Of a stretch of 16,713 nt of DNA, positions 8,144-15,930 are shown in pieces. The notes below the pieces were generated by a model. It had not been told where the DNA came from, did no database searches, and saw nothing but the letters and a program-made list of their open reading frames with translations. The first letter of the stretch is position 1, and every line of letters begins with the position of its first letter. The stretch comes from Jaenimonas drosophilae. Lineage: Eukaryota; Euglenozoa; Kinetoplastea; Trypanosomatida; Trypanosomatidae. Location of the stretch: positions 1 through 16,713 of the forward strand of contig JASAON010001363.1 of the NCBI GenBank assembly GCA_030849065.1, given 5' to 3'. Both the position numbers and the translations under genes were made by a program.

Positions 8144-8176
8144 TCCCCATCATCCATGATTGATGAATGATGGGGA
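8144..8176 (-). repeat. Inverted repeat, 10-bp perfect stem, in the CDC20/CDH1 3' UTR
   Basis: The arms are TCCCCATCAT (8144-8153) and ATGATGGGGA (8167-8176), with a 13-nt loop. It lies about 270-300 nt downstream of the CDC20/CDH1 stop and could fold in the 3' UTR. Function is unknown. Confidence 0.7.
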
Positions 8177-8442
8177 GCCATGCACACGAGACGAAAAAAC
8201 ACGAACAGAAAAAAGAAATCAGTGATGATGTCTGAGGAGGGTACAAGAAGAAGAAAATATCAGGCGTTTGTAGTTGTGGGGTGAGGTGAAACTGAAACAC
8301 ACACACACAGAGAGAGATATGCAAGCAGCGTACATGTATCTCTCCATCATCCACTGTGGCAGTGCAGATGTAGTAGCTGTGCTTGTGTGTGTGTGTGTGT
8401 TGGTGTTTAAACATGGATGTGTCTCAAGAACACATCATCCAA

Positions 8443-10695
8443 TCATCGCAGCGCAACCTCGCTAACCATGTCGTAGTACGGGTCGCTATGCATCGCCATG
8501 CCATCGTCATGGCGATGCATCGAGGAGCTCACCATTGCCGCTGGTGGAGGTGGAGGTGGTGGTGGTGTACGTGCCGAAGATATATCCCCCGCTGATGTGT
8601 AGTAGGGCGGCGAGCTCATCTCCATCGCATCTGCGGTGGTGGCTGTGCTTGTGGGTGTTGCTGCTGCGGCGGCAGGATAGTGAAAGAAGGAGCCTCCCGA
8701 TGCACTTTGTTGCACCTCACGTGGCGGGAAGCACCTCCAAAAGCGAATTGTTTCATCTCCAGCGGCGGAGACGATCACTTCACCATCGCTGCTCATGCAC
8801 GTGTGCAGCACGCGTGAGGTGTGCCCGCACAGATCCGCCACACGACGCAAGGATGGATATCGCCAAATTGTGAGCTGATTCATGGAGAAGCCATGTGAGC
8901 TCACGAGCTCCGTCCCGGTGTGGCTCCACAGCACCCCGCACACTTGGCTGTGCGTGTTTATCTCATGCACGCACTCCCCGCTCGTAATGTTCCAGAAGCG
9001 CAGGCGCTTATCTTCGGTGCCGCCACCGCTCGCGAGGAGTGAGGTATGAACGGGATTCCACGCCAATGCCTTCACCGCCGCGGTGTGCTTGTTGAGAAAG
9101 AGCACCGGCTGATTTGGAGAGGTCATGGATGATGGTGCGGGTGAGGATGGTGATGAGGATGATGTTGTTGTGGTGTGGCTGTTGTTGGAGGAGGTGCCGG
9201 CATGGAGAAGGCGCCGATCCCATACAAGAAGCTGATTATCGTTGCCACCCGAGGCGAGATGAATGCCGTTCGGCGACCACTTGAGCCCGCACACCTCATT
9301 CTGATGCCCGCGGAGCTCACAGGTTGGTACGTGCTCTCGTAAGTCTTGCACCCGAATGGTGGCATCCTTGCTCCCCGTGGCCAGAACAGATCCCGAGGAT
9401 GGCAGCCACGACATGGAACCTACACGTGCGCTGTGTTGCGCCAACTCCCGCACACGTTGTTGTGCCTCAACATCCCACAACTCAACTCTGCCATCGCTGA
9501 GCCCAACGGCGAGATGCCGCCCGTCGGGGGCCCAATTCACCCCGCTCACAACACAATCCGTTGCCACATCATCCGAATCATCACGAAATGATGGCAGCGA
9601 GGTGATGGCGTAGGTGGAGGCATCCCAGAGGTACACCGTTTCCTTCAGCGCCACACACAAGACGTTGCGGCTGCCCCAATCAACCAAATTCAGATAAAAA
9701 TCATCAATGATGCCCGCGGCGTCGAGGATGCGTTCTGGGGTTTGCGCAATCACACGAAATGATTTGGAGCGGAAGTTGCGCGCACGGTTGGCCTCGTACA
9801 CAACGCCGAGGGTTGATGCGAAGCGCTCCTCCTCCCCGCCATCATAGCACAACACATCACCACCACCAGCACCACCACCGCACCGTGCTGGAGAGGTCTC
9901 TCCCGTCTGTTGATGGATGCCGAGCACCGTGGTTTGTGGCACCTCGCCAAATAAAGTGCGTGCGAGCTTTGTTGTGTAGGGCTCCGCCTCCATCATGTTT
10001 GGTGAGGTGGCGGCCTCATCCTCGCCGCGCAACAACACATCGCATGGATGATCGCCCGAGGGGCTACGTCCATCCTCCCGCGCATCCAAACGCAGCTTCG
10101 TAAACACATCATTAAAGCTACTTCCACGAACACCACCACCACCACCACCACGATGCTCACCAACAACTCCTCCGCTGACACCAAGACGGCGTCGAGCACT
10201 ATCCAACATGAGCGGCGAGGTTGGTGATACATCTGCCGGTGTTGCGCCACGCCGGCCACCAACACGTCGCGAGCCAAGCCGGCTGCCACCAGCGTGTGGG
10301 GAGGTGCTGCAGATTTCGTGGGCATCAACACGCCTCATGCTGCTGCGATCGCCACGCAACAAGGCCATGGGCGTTTTGTTTTCGTTGGTGGTGAGGAGGA
10401 AGGAGGAGAGGGTTGGGTCTTGCGTGCCGGGGCTGGAGATGTAGCGATCGTGATGTACGTGCATCGGTGTGGTTGCGCCACTGGCGAGATGAACCGCCGC
10501 GGCGGAAGATGGCGATCCGTGAAAACGAAAGGGCGATGATGATAGCATCGAGGATGGGCTTCGCTCCAGCGGCATGGGGCTATCTGCTAGTTGTGCGGCG
10601 GGCATGCGTCCGCCGCTCGCGGAGAGAGGGAGCGGGCTGATGCCGCCCGCCGATGATTTGGTGCCACGCAGAGGTGTGTTGAAGCTCGCCTCCAT
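8443..10695 (-). CDS. CDC20/CDH1 (Fizzy/Fizzy-related) WD40 activator of the anaphase-promoting complex
   Basis: A 750-residue protein from the ATG at 10693-10695. The core (about 331-655) is a seven-bladed WD40 propeller with diagnostic family blocks: DDFYLNLVDW (331-340), SGGNDNQLLVWD, SGGGTEDKRLRFWN, GFSMNQLTIWRYPSL and GDETIRFW. The family recruits substrates to the APC/C ubiquitin ligase in mitosis and G1. Residues 1-330 are mostly disordered, with many SP/TP sites that could be CDK targets. They contain a C-box-like DRYISSP (83-89; canonical DRF/YIPxR) and YTTKLARTLFGE (240-251), like the YTxLLxxxLFG block of Fizzy-related proteins. A Thr/Ser-rich insertion (about 498-530) splits the propeller between blades. 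The protein ends in Leu-Arg, resembling the Ile-Arg tail that binds the APC/C. I see no KEN box or clear MAD2-binding motif, so CDC20 versus CDH1 is undecided. Its length exceeds the usual 450-600. Confidence 0.9.
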   Translation of the reverse strand: MEASFNTPLRGTKSSAGGISPLPLSASGGRMPAAQLADSPMPLERSPSSMLSSSPFRFHGSPSSAAAVHLASGATTPMHVHHDRYISSPGTQDPTLSSFLLTTNENKTPMALLRGDRSSMRRVDAHEICSTSPHAGGSRLGSRRVGGRRGATPADVSPTSPLMLDSARRRLGVSGGVVGEHRGGGGGGVRGSSFNDVFTKLRLDAREDGRSPSGDHPCDVLLRGEDEAATSPNMMEAEPYTTKLARTLFGEVPQTTVLGIHQQTGETSPARCGGGAGGGDVLCYDGGEEERFASTLGVVYEANRARNFRSKSFRVIAQTPERILDAAGIIDDFYLNLVDWGSRNVLCVALKETVYLWDASTYAITSLPSFRDDSDDVATDCVVSGVNWAPDGRHLAVGLSDGRVELWDVEAQQRVRELAQHSARVGSMSWLPSSGSVLATGSKDATIRVQDLREHVPTCELRGHQNEVCGLKWSPNGIHLASGGNDNQLLVWDRRLLHAGTSSNNSHTTTTSSSSPSSPAPSSMTSPNQPVLFLNKHTAAVKALAWNPVHTSLLASGGGTEDKRLRFWNITSGECVHEINTHSQVCGVLWSHTGTELVSSHGFSMNQLTIWRYPSLRRVADLCGHTSRVLHTCMSSDGEVIVSAAGDETIRFWRCFPPREVQQSASGGSFFHYPAAAAATPTSTATTADAMEMSSPPYYTSAGDISSARTPPPPPPPPAAMVSSSMHRHDDGMAMHSDPYYDMVSEVALR
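8488..8520. repeat. Perfect 13-bp inverted repeat inside the CDC20/CDH1 coding end
   Basis: The arms are ATGCATCGCCATG (8488-8500) and CATGGCGATGCAT (8508-8520), with the 7-nt loop CCATCGT. It encodes the MHRHDDGMAMH segment 15-25 codons before the stop. The mRNA could form a stable hairpin here. Confidence 0.85.
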
Positions 10696-10828
10696 GTGTG
10701 TTGTAGGAAGGTGTGTGTTCGTGTGCGCCAAGAGCACCAATTACAACACGTACCTTCAGCACTTGTTGTTGCTGCTTCTGCTTCTGATGATGTTGATGAT
10801 GATGATGGATGTGTTGGTTCAGAGACAA

Positions 10829-10895
10829 CTCACAACACCACGTGAAGGAACAAACGTGAGGTGAAATAAAGAAGAATATGAAGGCTAAAAAGCCT
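10829..10895 (-). promoter_or_regulatory. Proximal candidate trans-splice acceptor for CDC20/CDH1
   Basis: The sense strand has CTTCATATTCTTCTTTATTTC followed by a T/C-rich stretch (about 10831-10895), then GTGAG with the AG at 10830-10829. The leader would be 133 nt and free of ATG. Confidence 0.45.
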
Positions 10896-11151
10896 GATGA
10901 TGATACAACCTGGCTAGATGATGCGGATATCGTGTGTGTGTGCGTGTGTGTGATATGAAGAACACACAATGTCGGTGGTGAGGTAGTGGAGATGAAAAAC
11001 CAGTTTTCTTCCTCCTCACTGCACGCAACAACCACACAATCAGCGGCCACACCACCAATCACGACCCCAACACAAGGGAATTGCTGAAGGAGGGGGAGTG
11101 TTGTTGTGGCTCGGTGGATGTGCGCCGTACCGCAATCCAAGTTGCAGATAT

Positions 11152-11216
11152 CTTCGATAACACACAAACAAAGATGGAAGAAGAAGTGAGAGAGAGAGAA
11201 GTAGCGGAGATCATCA
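11152..11216 (-). promoter_or_regulatory. Distal candidate trans-splice acceptor for CDC20/CDH1
   Basis: A strong pyrimidine tract on the sense strand (about 11165-11210; TTCTCTCTCTCTC then CTTCTTCTTCC) is followed by the AG at 11153-11152. This would give a 456-nt leader with no ATG. It is a better tract than the proximal one, and no other start codon lies between it and CDC20/CDH1. Confidence 0.5.
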
Positions 11217-11393
11217 GGAGGACGTACACGCATACACTTCACCATGTTGTTGTTGTTGTTTTCATGAGGCAAGCGAAACACTATGGATAGAAGCCAACAA
11301 CAACCTTCGTCCGTCATAAGCTGTGGCAGTGAGGTACTCATCACACTCACGCACATTCACACACGCACACGCACATGCGTACATGCAACACGC

Positions 11394-12086
11394 TCAATTA
11401 TTCTTCAGCATCTTCTTTATTTGCCGTCGTGGCCACCACGCTGGGAGATGCATCTTGACGGGTGTGCCATCCGCCAAACTCAGATCAGGAATGGTGTGGC
11501 TCTCACGGCTGACGTAGCGCAAACGAAGGAGGGCCAATCCACCCGAGCTCCCTGACAAGAGGCCGTTGATCTCACCCACACGTTCCTTGCCTCCACGAAT
11601 GAAGAGCCCATCACCAACTTGTGCTCCATGTCCCGGAGCATGAAGAACATCATCGGCATCATTTGTTGTTGTTGTTGCTTCACCAATAATGATCGGCACG
11701 GTACGTTTTCGTGCTACAAGCATAACATGTGTGCGATGGGTGAGCTCCTGGCCAACGTAGCAGCCCTTGTGATAGCTGATGCCACTGAGATAGTCAAGGT
11801 TGCCTTCGAAGGGAAGTGTTTTGCCGCTGCGAAAGATGTTGGGTCCTTCACCAACACCGTGCGAGACTAACAAGGCATCGTAAGAAGACGTGGAGGTACG
11901 TGGTGGGGCCCAGATGGAGGGCAGAATGAGCCGCTGCACAACATCTTCACGTTGTATACCTTGCTGTTGTTGTTGTTGTTGTTGTTGGGATGCTTCCACG
12001 TCGTGAGGCGGGGGAGCCTCACCTGGGAGAAAGCTGCATAGGCCGTACTCTGGCGTATCTTTTGGTGCATCAACACCACGCACCTG

Positions 12087-12118
<32 letters not shown>

Positions 12119-12539
12119 GCGGAAGTGAGAGGATGTGTGTGCGAGGATCTGCAAATATCTCCGCCTTGGGCCGGAGTAGGCCCACCCCCGCCTCCTCGCC
12201 GCGCGCCACAACAACACTGAGTGAATCACTGACGCTCTCAATCACAACTTTGCGACGAAGTTTGTACTCCATGAGCTGATCCATCAAGGCTGACTCCATC
12301 TCCTGATGCACGTCAATCAGCACCGATGATTGGCCATCATGTACGTTGCGTGAGTGGTACAGCATCGCGTCACACAACACACGTCCACTGAAGTGTAGGA
12401 AACAGCCGAACTGAGATCCGCCAGGCTTGAGGAGCTGCACATCATTGGTGAAGAGCCCCTGGAGGAAGTCAGCCACTTCTGCTCCACGTACACGCAGCAA
12501 CGCACGTGAGGGTAGCCGGCAGACGAAGGATGAGCTCAT
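11394..12539 (-). CDS. IBA57: IBA57/YgfZ-like folate-binding iron-sulfur cluster assembly factor
   Basis: A 381-residue protein from the ATG at 12537-12539 to TGA at 11394-11396. The signature [14 protein letters not shown] (258-271) is the IBA57/YgfZ motif with its conserved Cys. The N-terminus, [27 protein letters not shown], matches the start of the aminomethyltransferase-like (GcvT) fold. IBA57 works with ISCA-type proteins in late maturation of mitochondrial [4Fe-4S] proteins. The recognisable fold begins within about 8 residues of the ATG, so any mitochondrial signal must be very short, which is seen in kinetoplastids, or lie in the first helix. A Ser10 run (142-151, GAT-class repeat) and a Gln9 run (185-193, CAA-class repeat) enlarge the middle, making it longer than the roughly 330-356 residues usual in the family. 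A GTG upstream gives only seven Cys-rich residues and was not used. Confidence 0.88.
11964..12118. repeat. Two triplet repeats in IBA57: Gln9 and Ser10 runs
   Basis: CTG(TTG)n at 11964-11987 encodes Gln9, and (GAT)10 at 12088-12117 encodes the Ser10 run. They are separated by about 100 bp of ordinary coding sequence. Confidence 0.85.
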
Positions 12540-12569
12540 GATGCAGCAACACACACACACACGAACGCA

Positions 12570-12612
12570 CTACAACTACTACAACACAACTACAGCACAC
12601 AAAACAGACACA
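12570..12612 (-). promoter_or_regulatory. Predicted trans-splice acceptor for IBA57
   Basis: The sense strand GTGTCTGTTTTGTGTGCTG (about 12592-12612) is followed by several close AGs (12591-12590, 12580-12579, 12577-12576, 12571-12570). The tract is GT-rich rather than CT-rich and so weaker than others. The leader of 30-50 nt has no ATG. Confidence 0.4.
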
Positions 12613-12836
12613 CGTACCAACGTCAACGTGATCAAGGTGGCAACGTGTTCGTGAGTCTCCCACGCCCAATGTTGAGGATGATGGGGTCTATCTCACATGA
12701 AAACAAGAACACACACAAATGAAGAGGAAGAGATGCATCATCAAGGTCTGAGAAAACAACATTCTAAACATGAGAGAAACAAGAAAACCCAGTTTTTGTG
12801 TGTGTGTGAGATGATATTCCACCTTTAACACGCTCG

Positions 12837-14345
12837 TCATGTAGTAGTTGATGGTGGTGTTGGGGATGATGATGATGATGATGCGCATCTGGAGCACATA
12901 CACCAGAAGCCGTAATGCTCCCACAACCATCGCCGTCGCGTTGCATCATCTTCCATGGTGTGAAGATCAACGTAGGAGATGAAGCACTCCTCGTTGGCAG
13001 AGATGCTCTTCAGTGCCACGAGCTTGGCCTCCACACAACTACCCACGCATCGCTGAACTTCAACGTTGGGTGTGCAGCTGTGGTTGAGCTTCGTTGCAAC
13101 GTCAAAGAGGGCAACTCCGTAGGCACATGCCACATATGAAGAAGAAGATGATGATGATGATGTGCCACACGCTACAGCAGCATCGCCACTTCGTGTGCAG
13201 CTAGTCACGGAATGCTGCACTACATACTCATGGCAGTTGGCGTTGGTAAGGGCGAAGAGCTGCTGAAGAAGCTGCAGCGGCAGAACCTCAGCCTGGAGTT
13301 GAGAGAACATCCACCCCAGCTCATCTTCCTCCTCCTGGCACTGACACATCAGCCAAGACGTGTTGTTGTTGGATGAAGATGATGATGATGAATCATCTCC
13401 CCGGAGTACTTCACCGATGCAGATGAGGAGCCACCACAACAACACACGCCACGCAAATCGCAGAAATGCACGCTGCTCGACGCGGAGATGGAGCGGCGCT
13501 CCTTCAGCATAGTCATTGACGCACACTTGTATCTCTGCATGCAGCAAGACACCAAGCTTCTGAAAAGGTGCACGTCGATGATGATGATCATCAACATGAT
13601 CATCGTCATCATCATCAACATCATCCACGGTGCGATGCACTGTGTACGCCATGGCGGCTCGATGCAGAAGCTTCGCAAGAAGGAGGGTGATGAGCCACAA
13701 TCGTTCGTTATAGCGCATCGAAATGTTGTGAAGTGTTGAGAGAACGGCCAACTTGTGCGGCCACACATCACAACGTTGTGTCGCGGTGTACGAATCCCAC
13801 ACATCGCCACCACCCAGGAGGAGCGCATGACGTGGATAGCGCATCGATGTTGTTGGTGATGATGATGATGATGCGCCGTCAATCGTCCACGTACCCGGCA
13901 ACATCATCTCCTCCAGCGATGTGCCAACAACACGTGGTGCCAGAACAAATCGCTTGCCATCACTCCACGTGCTCGTGGATGCACACGCGGTGCTGCAGAA
14001 GTAGGCCACGTGAGGTTGCCCGCACACATCAACGTGTAGCACAAAATTCTGACGATGGAGCTCCTCGCCCGCTTCTGTAGGTGTGATGGGGAGCGGAACT
14101 CCGCAACCAATACAACATCGAAGGCGGCCTTCATCATCATCCCCATCTTCATCATGATCATGACCTGATTGCCTCGACGTTGACCTCCATGGTCGATGCT
14201 GCACACTGGCGTACGCTTGTGCGAACACCATGGGAGGCTCCCGCAACAACACCGAAGATGATGCGATATCTGAGGTGGTGAAGAGGCCGCAACCAACATC
14301 ATCGGATATGTCTCGCACCTCAACCTTGTTCCTCATCACCTCCAT
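12837..14345 (-). CDS. Divergent SMYD-like SET domain protein
   Basis: A 502-residue protein from the ATG at 14343-14345. The SET N-half begins almost at once: VEVRDISDDVGCGLFTTSDIASSSVLLREPP (residues 8-38). A zinc-finger remnant follows: CCIGC (77-81), C108, and YFCSTAC (115-121), without the final His/Cys of a standard MYND. The catalytic half has KLNHSCTPNVEVQ (NHSC at 421-424) and ANEECFISYVDL (450-461), then a post-SET CMCSRC (482-487). It is a presumed protein-lysine methyltransferase of unknown target, possibly with altered metal binding. A roughly 300-residue helical stretch separates the halves, with Ser5, Asp6, Ser7-Asn3 and Ser8 runs. An acceptor AG ends 8 nt before the ATG and excludes the His/Leu-rich upstream extension, which starts at a TTG. 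Confidence 0.78.
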   Translation of the reverse strand: MEVMRNKVEVRDISDDVGCGLFTTSDIASSSVLLREPPMVFAQAYASVQHRPWRSTSRQSGHDHDEDGDDDEGRLRCCIGCGVPLPITPTEAGEELHRQNFVLHVDVCGQPHVAYFCSTACASTSTWSDGKRFVLAPRVVGTSLEEMMLPGTWTIDGASSSSSPTTSMRYPRHALLLGGGDVWDSYTATQRCDVWPHKLAVLSTLHNISMRYNERLWLITLLLAKLLHRAAMAYTVHRTVDDVDDDDDDHVDDHHHRRAPFQKLGVLLHAEIQVCVNDYAEGAPLHLRVEQRAFLRFAWRVLLWWLLICIGEVLRGDDSSSSSSSNNNTSWLMCQCQEEEDELGWMFSQLQAEVLPLQLLQQLFALTNANCHEYVVQHSVTSCTRSGDAAVACGTSSSSSSSSYVACAYGVALFDVATKLNHSCTPNVEVQRCVGSCVEAKLVALKSISANEECFISYVDLHTMEDDATRRRWLWEHYGFWCMCSRCASSSSSSPTPPSTTT

Positions 14346-14352
14346 CACGTGC

Positions 14353-14402
14353 CTGAGTATAAATACAACAAACAAACCATAATAAAGAAGAAGGAGAAGT
14401 AC
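14353..14402 (-). promoter_or_regulatory. Predicted trans-splice acceptor immediately upstream of the divergent SET gene
   Basis: The sense strand reads CTTCTCCTTCTTCTTTATT, then GTTTGTTTGTTGTATTTATA, then CTCAG with the AG at 14354-14353. That leaves a leader of only 7 nt (14346-14352) before the ATG. Confidence 0.65.
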
Positions 14403-14404
14403 GT

Positions 14405-14439
14405 GATGATGATGATGATGATGATGATGATTGATGATG
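14405..14439. repeat. (GAT)n triplet microsatellite
   Basis: About nine GAT units and a short imperfect continuation, in the spacer upstream of the divergent SET gene's pyrimidine tract. On the sense strand it reads (ATC)n. Confidence 0.9.
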
Positions 14440-14519
14440 TGCAGTGACTCCAAACAGGTGTGTAGGTGAGGTTGGTGCGCATCATGATCCTCGCCACTCA
14501 AGCGTTGAGCTCGATACTC

Positions 14520-15230
14520 TCAGAGATCCCATGTTGCAATCTTATTCACCACGCAGTGCTCCAGCGCACGCGCATCCACGACGGCTGCCACATCGGCACT
14601 CCCGCGAAGACTCTGACGTACACCCGCCAATTCATCTTGTGAGATGGAGTAGAAGCGCATCACATCCTCCACCTGCACAACAGAAGATGCTGCAGAAGAA
14701 GAAGATGATGTTGGTGCCGATGTAGTCGTTGTTGTTGTTGTTGTGGCGGATGCTTGTTCTTCCACGGTGTGAAGAGGCTGTGGCACCCCACCTCTCGCCG
14801 TCAAGAGACGATGCACCAGCGCCAATTGCGAGGGCGATGGCTTGTACAGTGCCAACACCACTGAGTGGCATGTCGGCCCTGGTGGCAACACCTGCAACAC
14901 ACGATCAAGGTTGTGGGTGATGGCCAGTGCGAGGAAGAGCTCACGTGCGGCGGTTAATCCACGTGTGTTGGATGATGTTTCATTCGTCTTGACGTGCGAA
15001 GAAGTTGCGCCGCCACCAACACGGTACACTGCGGCGGCGAGATGGAGTGGCGAGACGATGAAGCCACGGTCCATCACCGCGGGCGGGTGCATGTTGGAGG
15101 CATCTTTTTGTTGGCGCTGTTGGTACTTCAGGTCGGTGTAGAGGGTGGCGGCGTTGCGCACGTTGGCGTAGCTGACAAAGACGTAGTCACCGAGCTGCAA
15201 AGATGCATGATGATGTTTTGGTGGGCTCAT
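14520..15230 (-). CDS. CGI121/TPRKB-like subunit of the KEOPS/EKC complex
   Basis: A 236-residue protein from the ATG at 15228-15230 to TGA at 14520-14522. The order of blocks matches the CGI121 family. An N-terminal beta strand with NVRNAATLYTDL (23-34) parallels 'VKNAxxL' in TPRKB. FIVSPLHLAAAVYRV (57-71) parallels the 'IVDPFQILVAANKA' segment. Then come KTNETSSNTRGLTAARELFLALAITHNLDRVLQ (81-113, compare '[24 protein letters not shown]'), VVLALYKPS (124-132), and a C-terminal EDVMRFYSISQDEL with ALEHCVVNKIATWDL. CGI121 binds PRPK/Bud32 and helps KEOPS make the universal t6A tRNA modification. It is larger than the roughly 175-190 residue family norm because of N-terminal additions and a Thr8/Ser5 low-complexity insertion (163-179). 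Assignment rests on remote pattern similarity. Confidence 0.75.
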   Translation of the reverse strand: MSPPKHHHASLQLGDYVFVSYANVRNAATLYTDLKYQQRQQKDASNMHPPAVMDRGFIVSPLHLAAAVYRVGGGATSSHVKTNETSSNTRGLTAARELFLALAITHNLDRVLQVLPPGPTCHSVVLALYKPSPSQLALVHRLLTARGGVPQPLHTVEEQASATTTTTTTTSAPTSSSSSAASSVVQVEDVMRFYSISQDELAGVRQSLRGSADVAAVVDARALEHCVVNKIATWDL

Positions 15231-15327
15231 GGCTTGTGTTGATGATTGTGTGTGTATGTGTATGTTTCAGCCACTTCTCAAAAAAAACAATCCGTGATTT
15301 CTCGTGCACGCGTACAACAACAATGAA

Positions 15328-15375
15328 CTACCAACAACATAGAAAAGTGAAAGAGAAGGAGGGAAGTGATGATGT
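15328..15375 (-). promoter_or_regulatory. Predicted trans-splice acceptor for the KEOPS CGI121-like gene
   Basis: The sense tract CTTCCCTCCTTCTCTTTC continues to GTTGTTGG (15331-15375) and ends in TAG with the AG at 15329-15328. The leader is 97 nt and free of ATG. Confidence 0.65.
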
Positions 15376-15912
15376 TGGCAGCTTCTTTCTTCATCGTCTT
15401 CTGCATGCATACACAGATGTGAAGGAGGTTTCCCCCACACAAATTGTGATTGTTCTTGTTGAGTGGGTATAGGCTCACATACGAATGAAGATGAAAAAGA
15501 GCGGATGTATAAGAAGATGGGCCACACCTCCACAGACCAGCCGCATGCTTCTGCAGAAAACAACAACAACGAATCATGAATAAAAAAGATGGCGGAGGCT
15601 CCATCCAGCACAAGATGGTGATATCATTCATCGTTGCATGTTCCTCCCCGAAGAGAATCATGTTTGGCGTTGGCCCATCTCTCCGTAGCGCGATGATGTG
15701 TGTGAGAGCGAATTGCGTCCCAGAGGCAGATACACAGCGCGTGATGAACCTCAGTTGAGCCACAACAACAACAACCACAACAACATCATCATAAAACAAC
15801 GTCTTTGCTTTGTGTTGCGCGGGTTGCGTACACAAGACATGTAAGCACATACGACGGGATGTGCATGATGGTGTAGAAGAAGAACTTGACACAGTGAGAA
15901 AAAAAGTGTGTG

Positions 15913-15930
15913 TGTGGGGGTGGGGGGGGG
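15913..15930 (+). other. G-run on the plus strand (C-run in the sense transcript)
   Basis: Five G, one T, then nine G, preceded by a TG repeat. It lies 30-50 nt downstream of the chagasin-like stop codon, so the transcript carries a C-rich run. It could support a G-quadruplex on the template-opposite strand; unproven. Confidence 0.5.

Larger units (their letters stand above)
7822..8442 (-). other. 621-bp spacer: CDC20/CDH1 3' UTR and UBC12-like leader
   Basis: I see no convincing gene. It holds GT repeats (8385-8401), a short CA repeat (8297-8308), a 10-bp-stem inverted repeat (8144-8176), a GAT repeat (7951-7967) and the splice signals for the UBC12-like gene. An open frame at 8100-8414 on the minus strand translates to low-complexity His/Thr/Cys/Phe-rich sequence typical of a pyrimidine-rich spacer. 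Confidence 0.7.
10696..11393 (-). other. 698-bp spacer: IBA57 3' UTR and unusually long possible CDC20/CDH1 leader
   Basis: No gene is supported. From 10696 to 11211 the sense strand has no ATG at all. Two pyrimidine tracts with AGs are present. GT repeats occur near 10933-10952 on the plus strand. A frame open across 10580-11356 on the minus strand runs into the CDC20/CDH1 coding region in another frame and has spacer-like composition. Confidence 0.7.

Noticed and set aside
8220..8240. Possible box C (GTGATGATG) with a nearby CTGA, suggesting a C/D snoRNA on the plus strand
   Set aside because: GATGATG occurs throughout the window as microsatellite, the CTGA is too close for a guide region, and no terminal stem is visible.
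8100..8414. 104-codon frame in the CDC20/CDH1 3' spacer
   Set aside because: Its translation is dominated by GT/CA and pyrimidine repeats (HTHTHK, FFFLYPP, SFFCSCFF). No domain is visible, and it fits a 3' UTR.
10580..11356. 258-codon open frame on the minus strand upstream of CDC20/CDH1
   Set aside because: It runs into the CDC20/CDH1 coding region in a different frame, crosses both splice-acceptor regions and is low-complexity. No ATG exists in its second half before 10695.
11964..12118. Regularly repeated units that might suggest a CRISPR-like or tandem-repeat array
   Set aside because: They are simple triplet microsatellites coding Gln and Ser runs. There are no spaced repeats of 20-40 bp, and the genome is eukaryotic.
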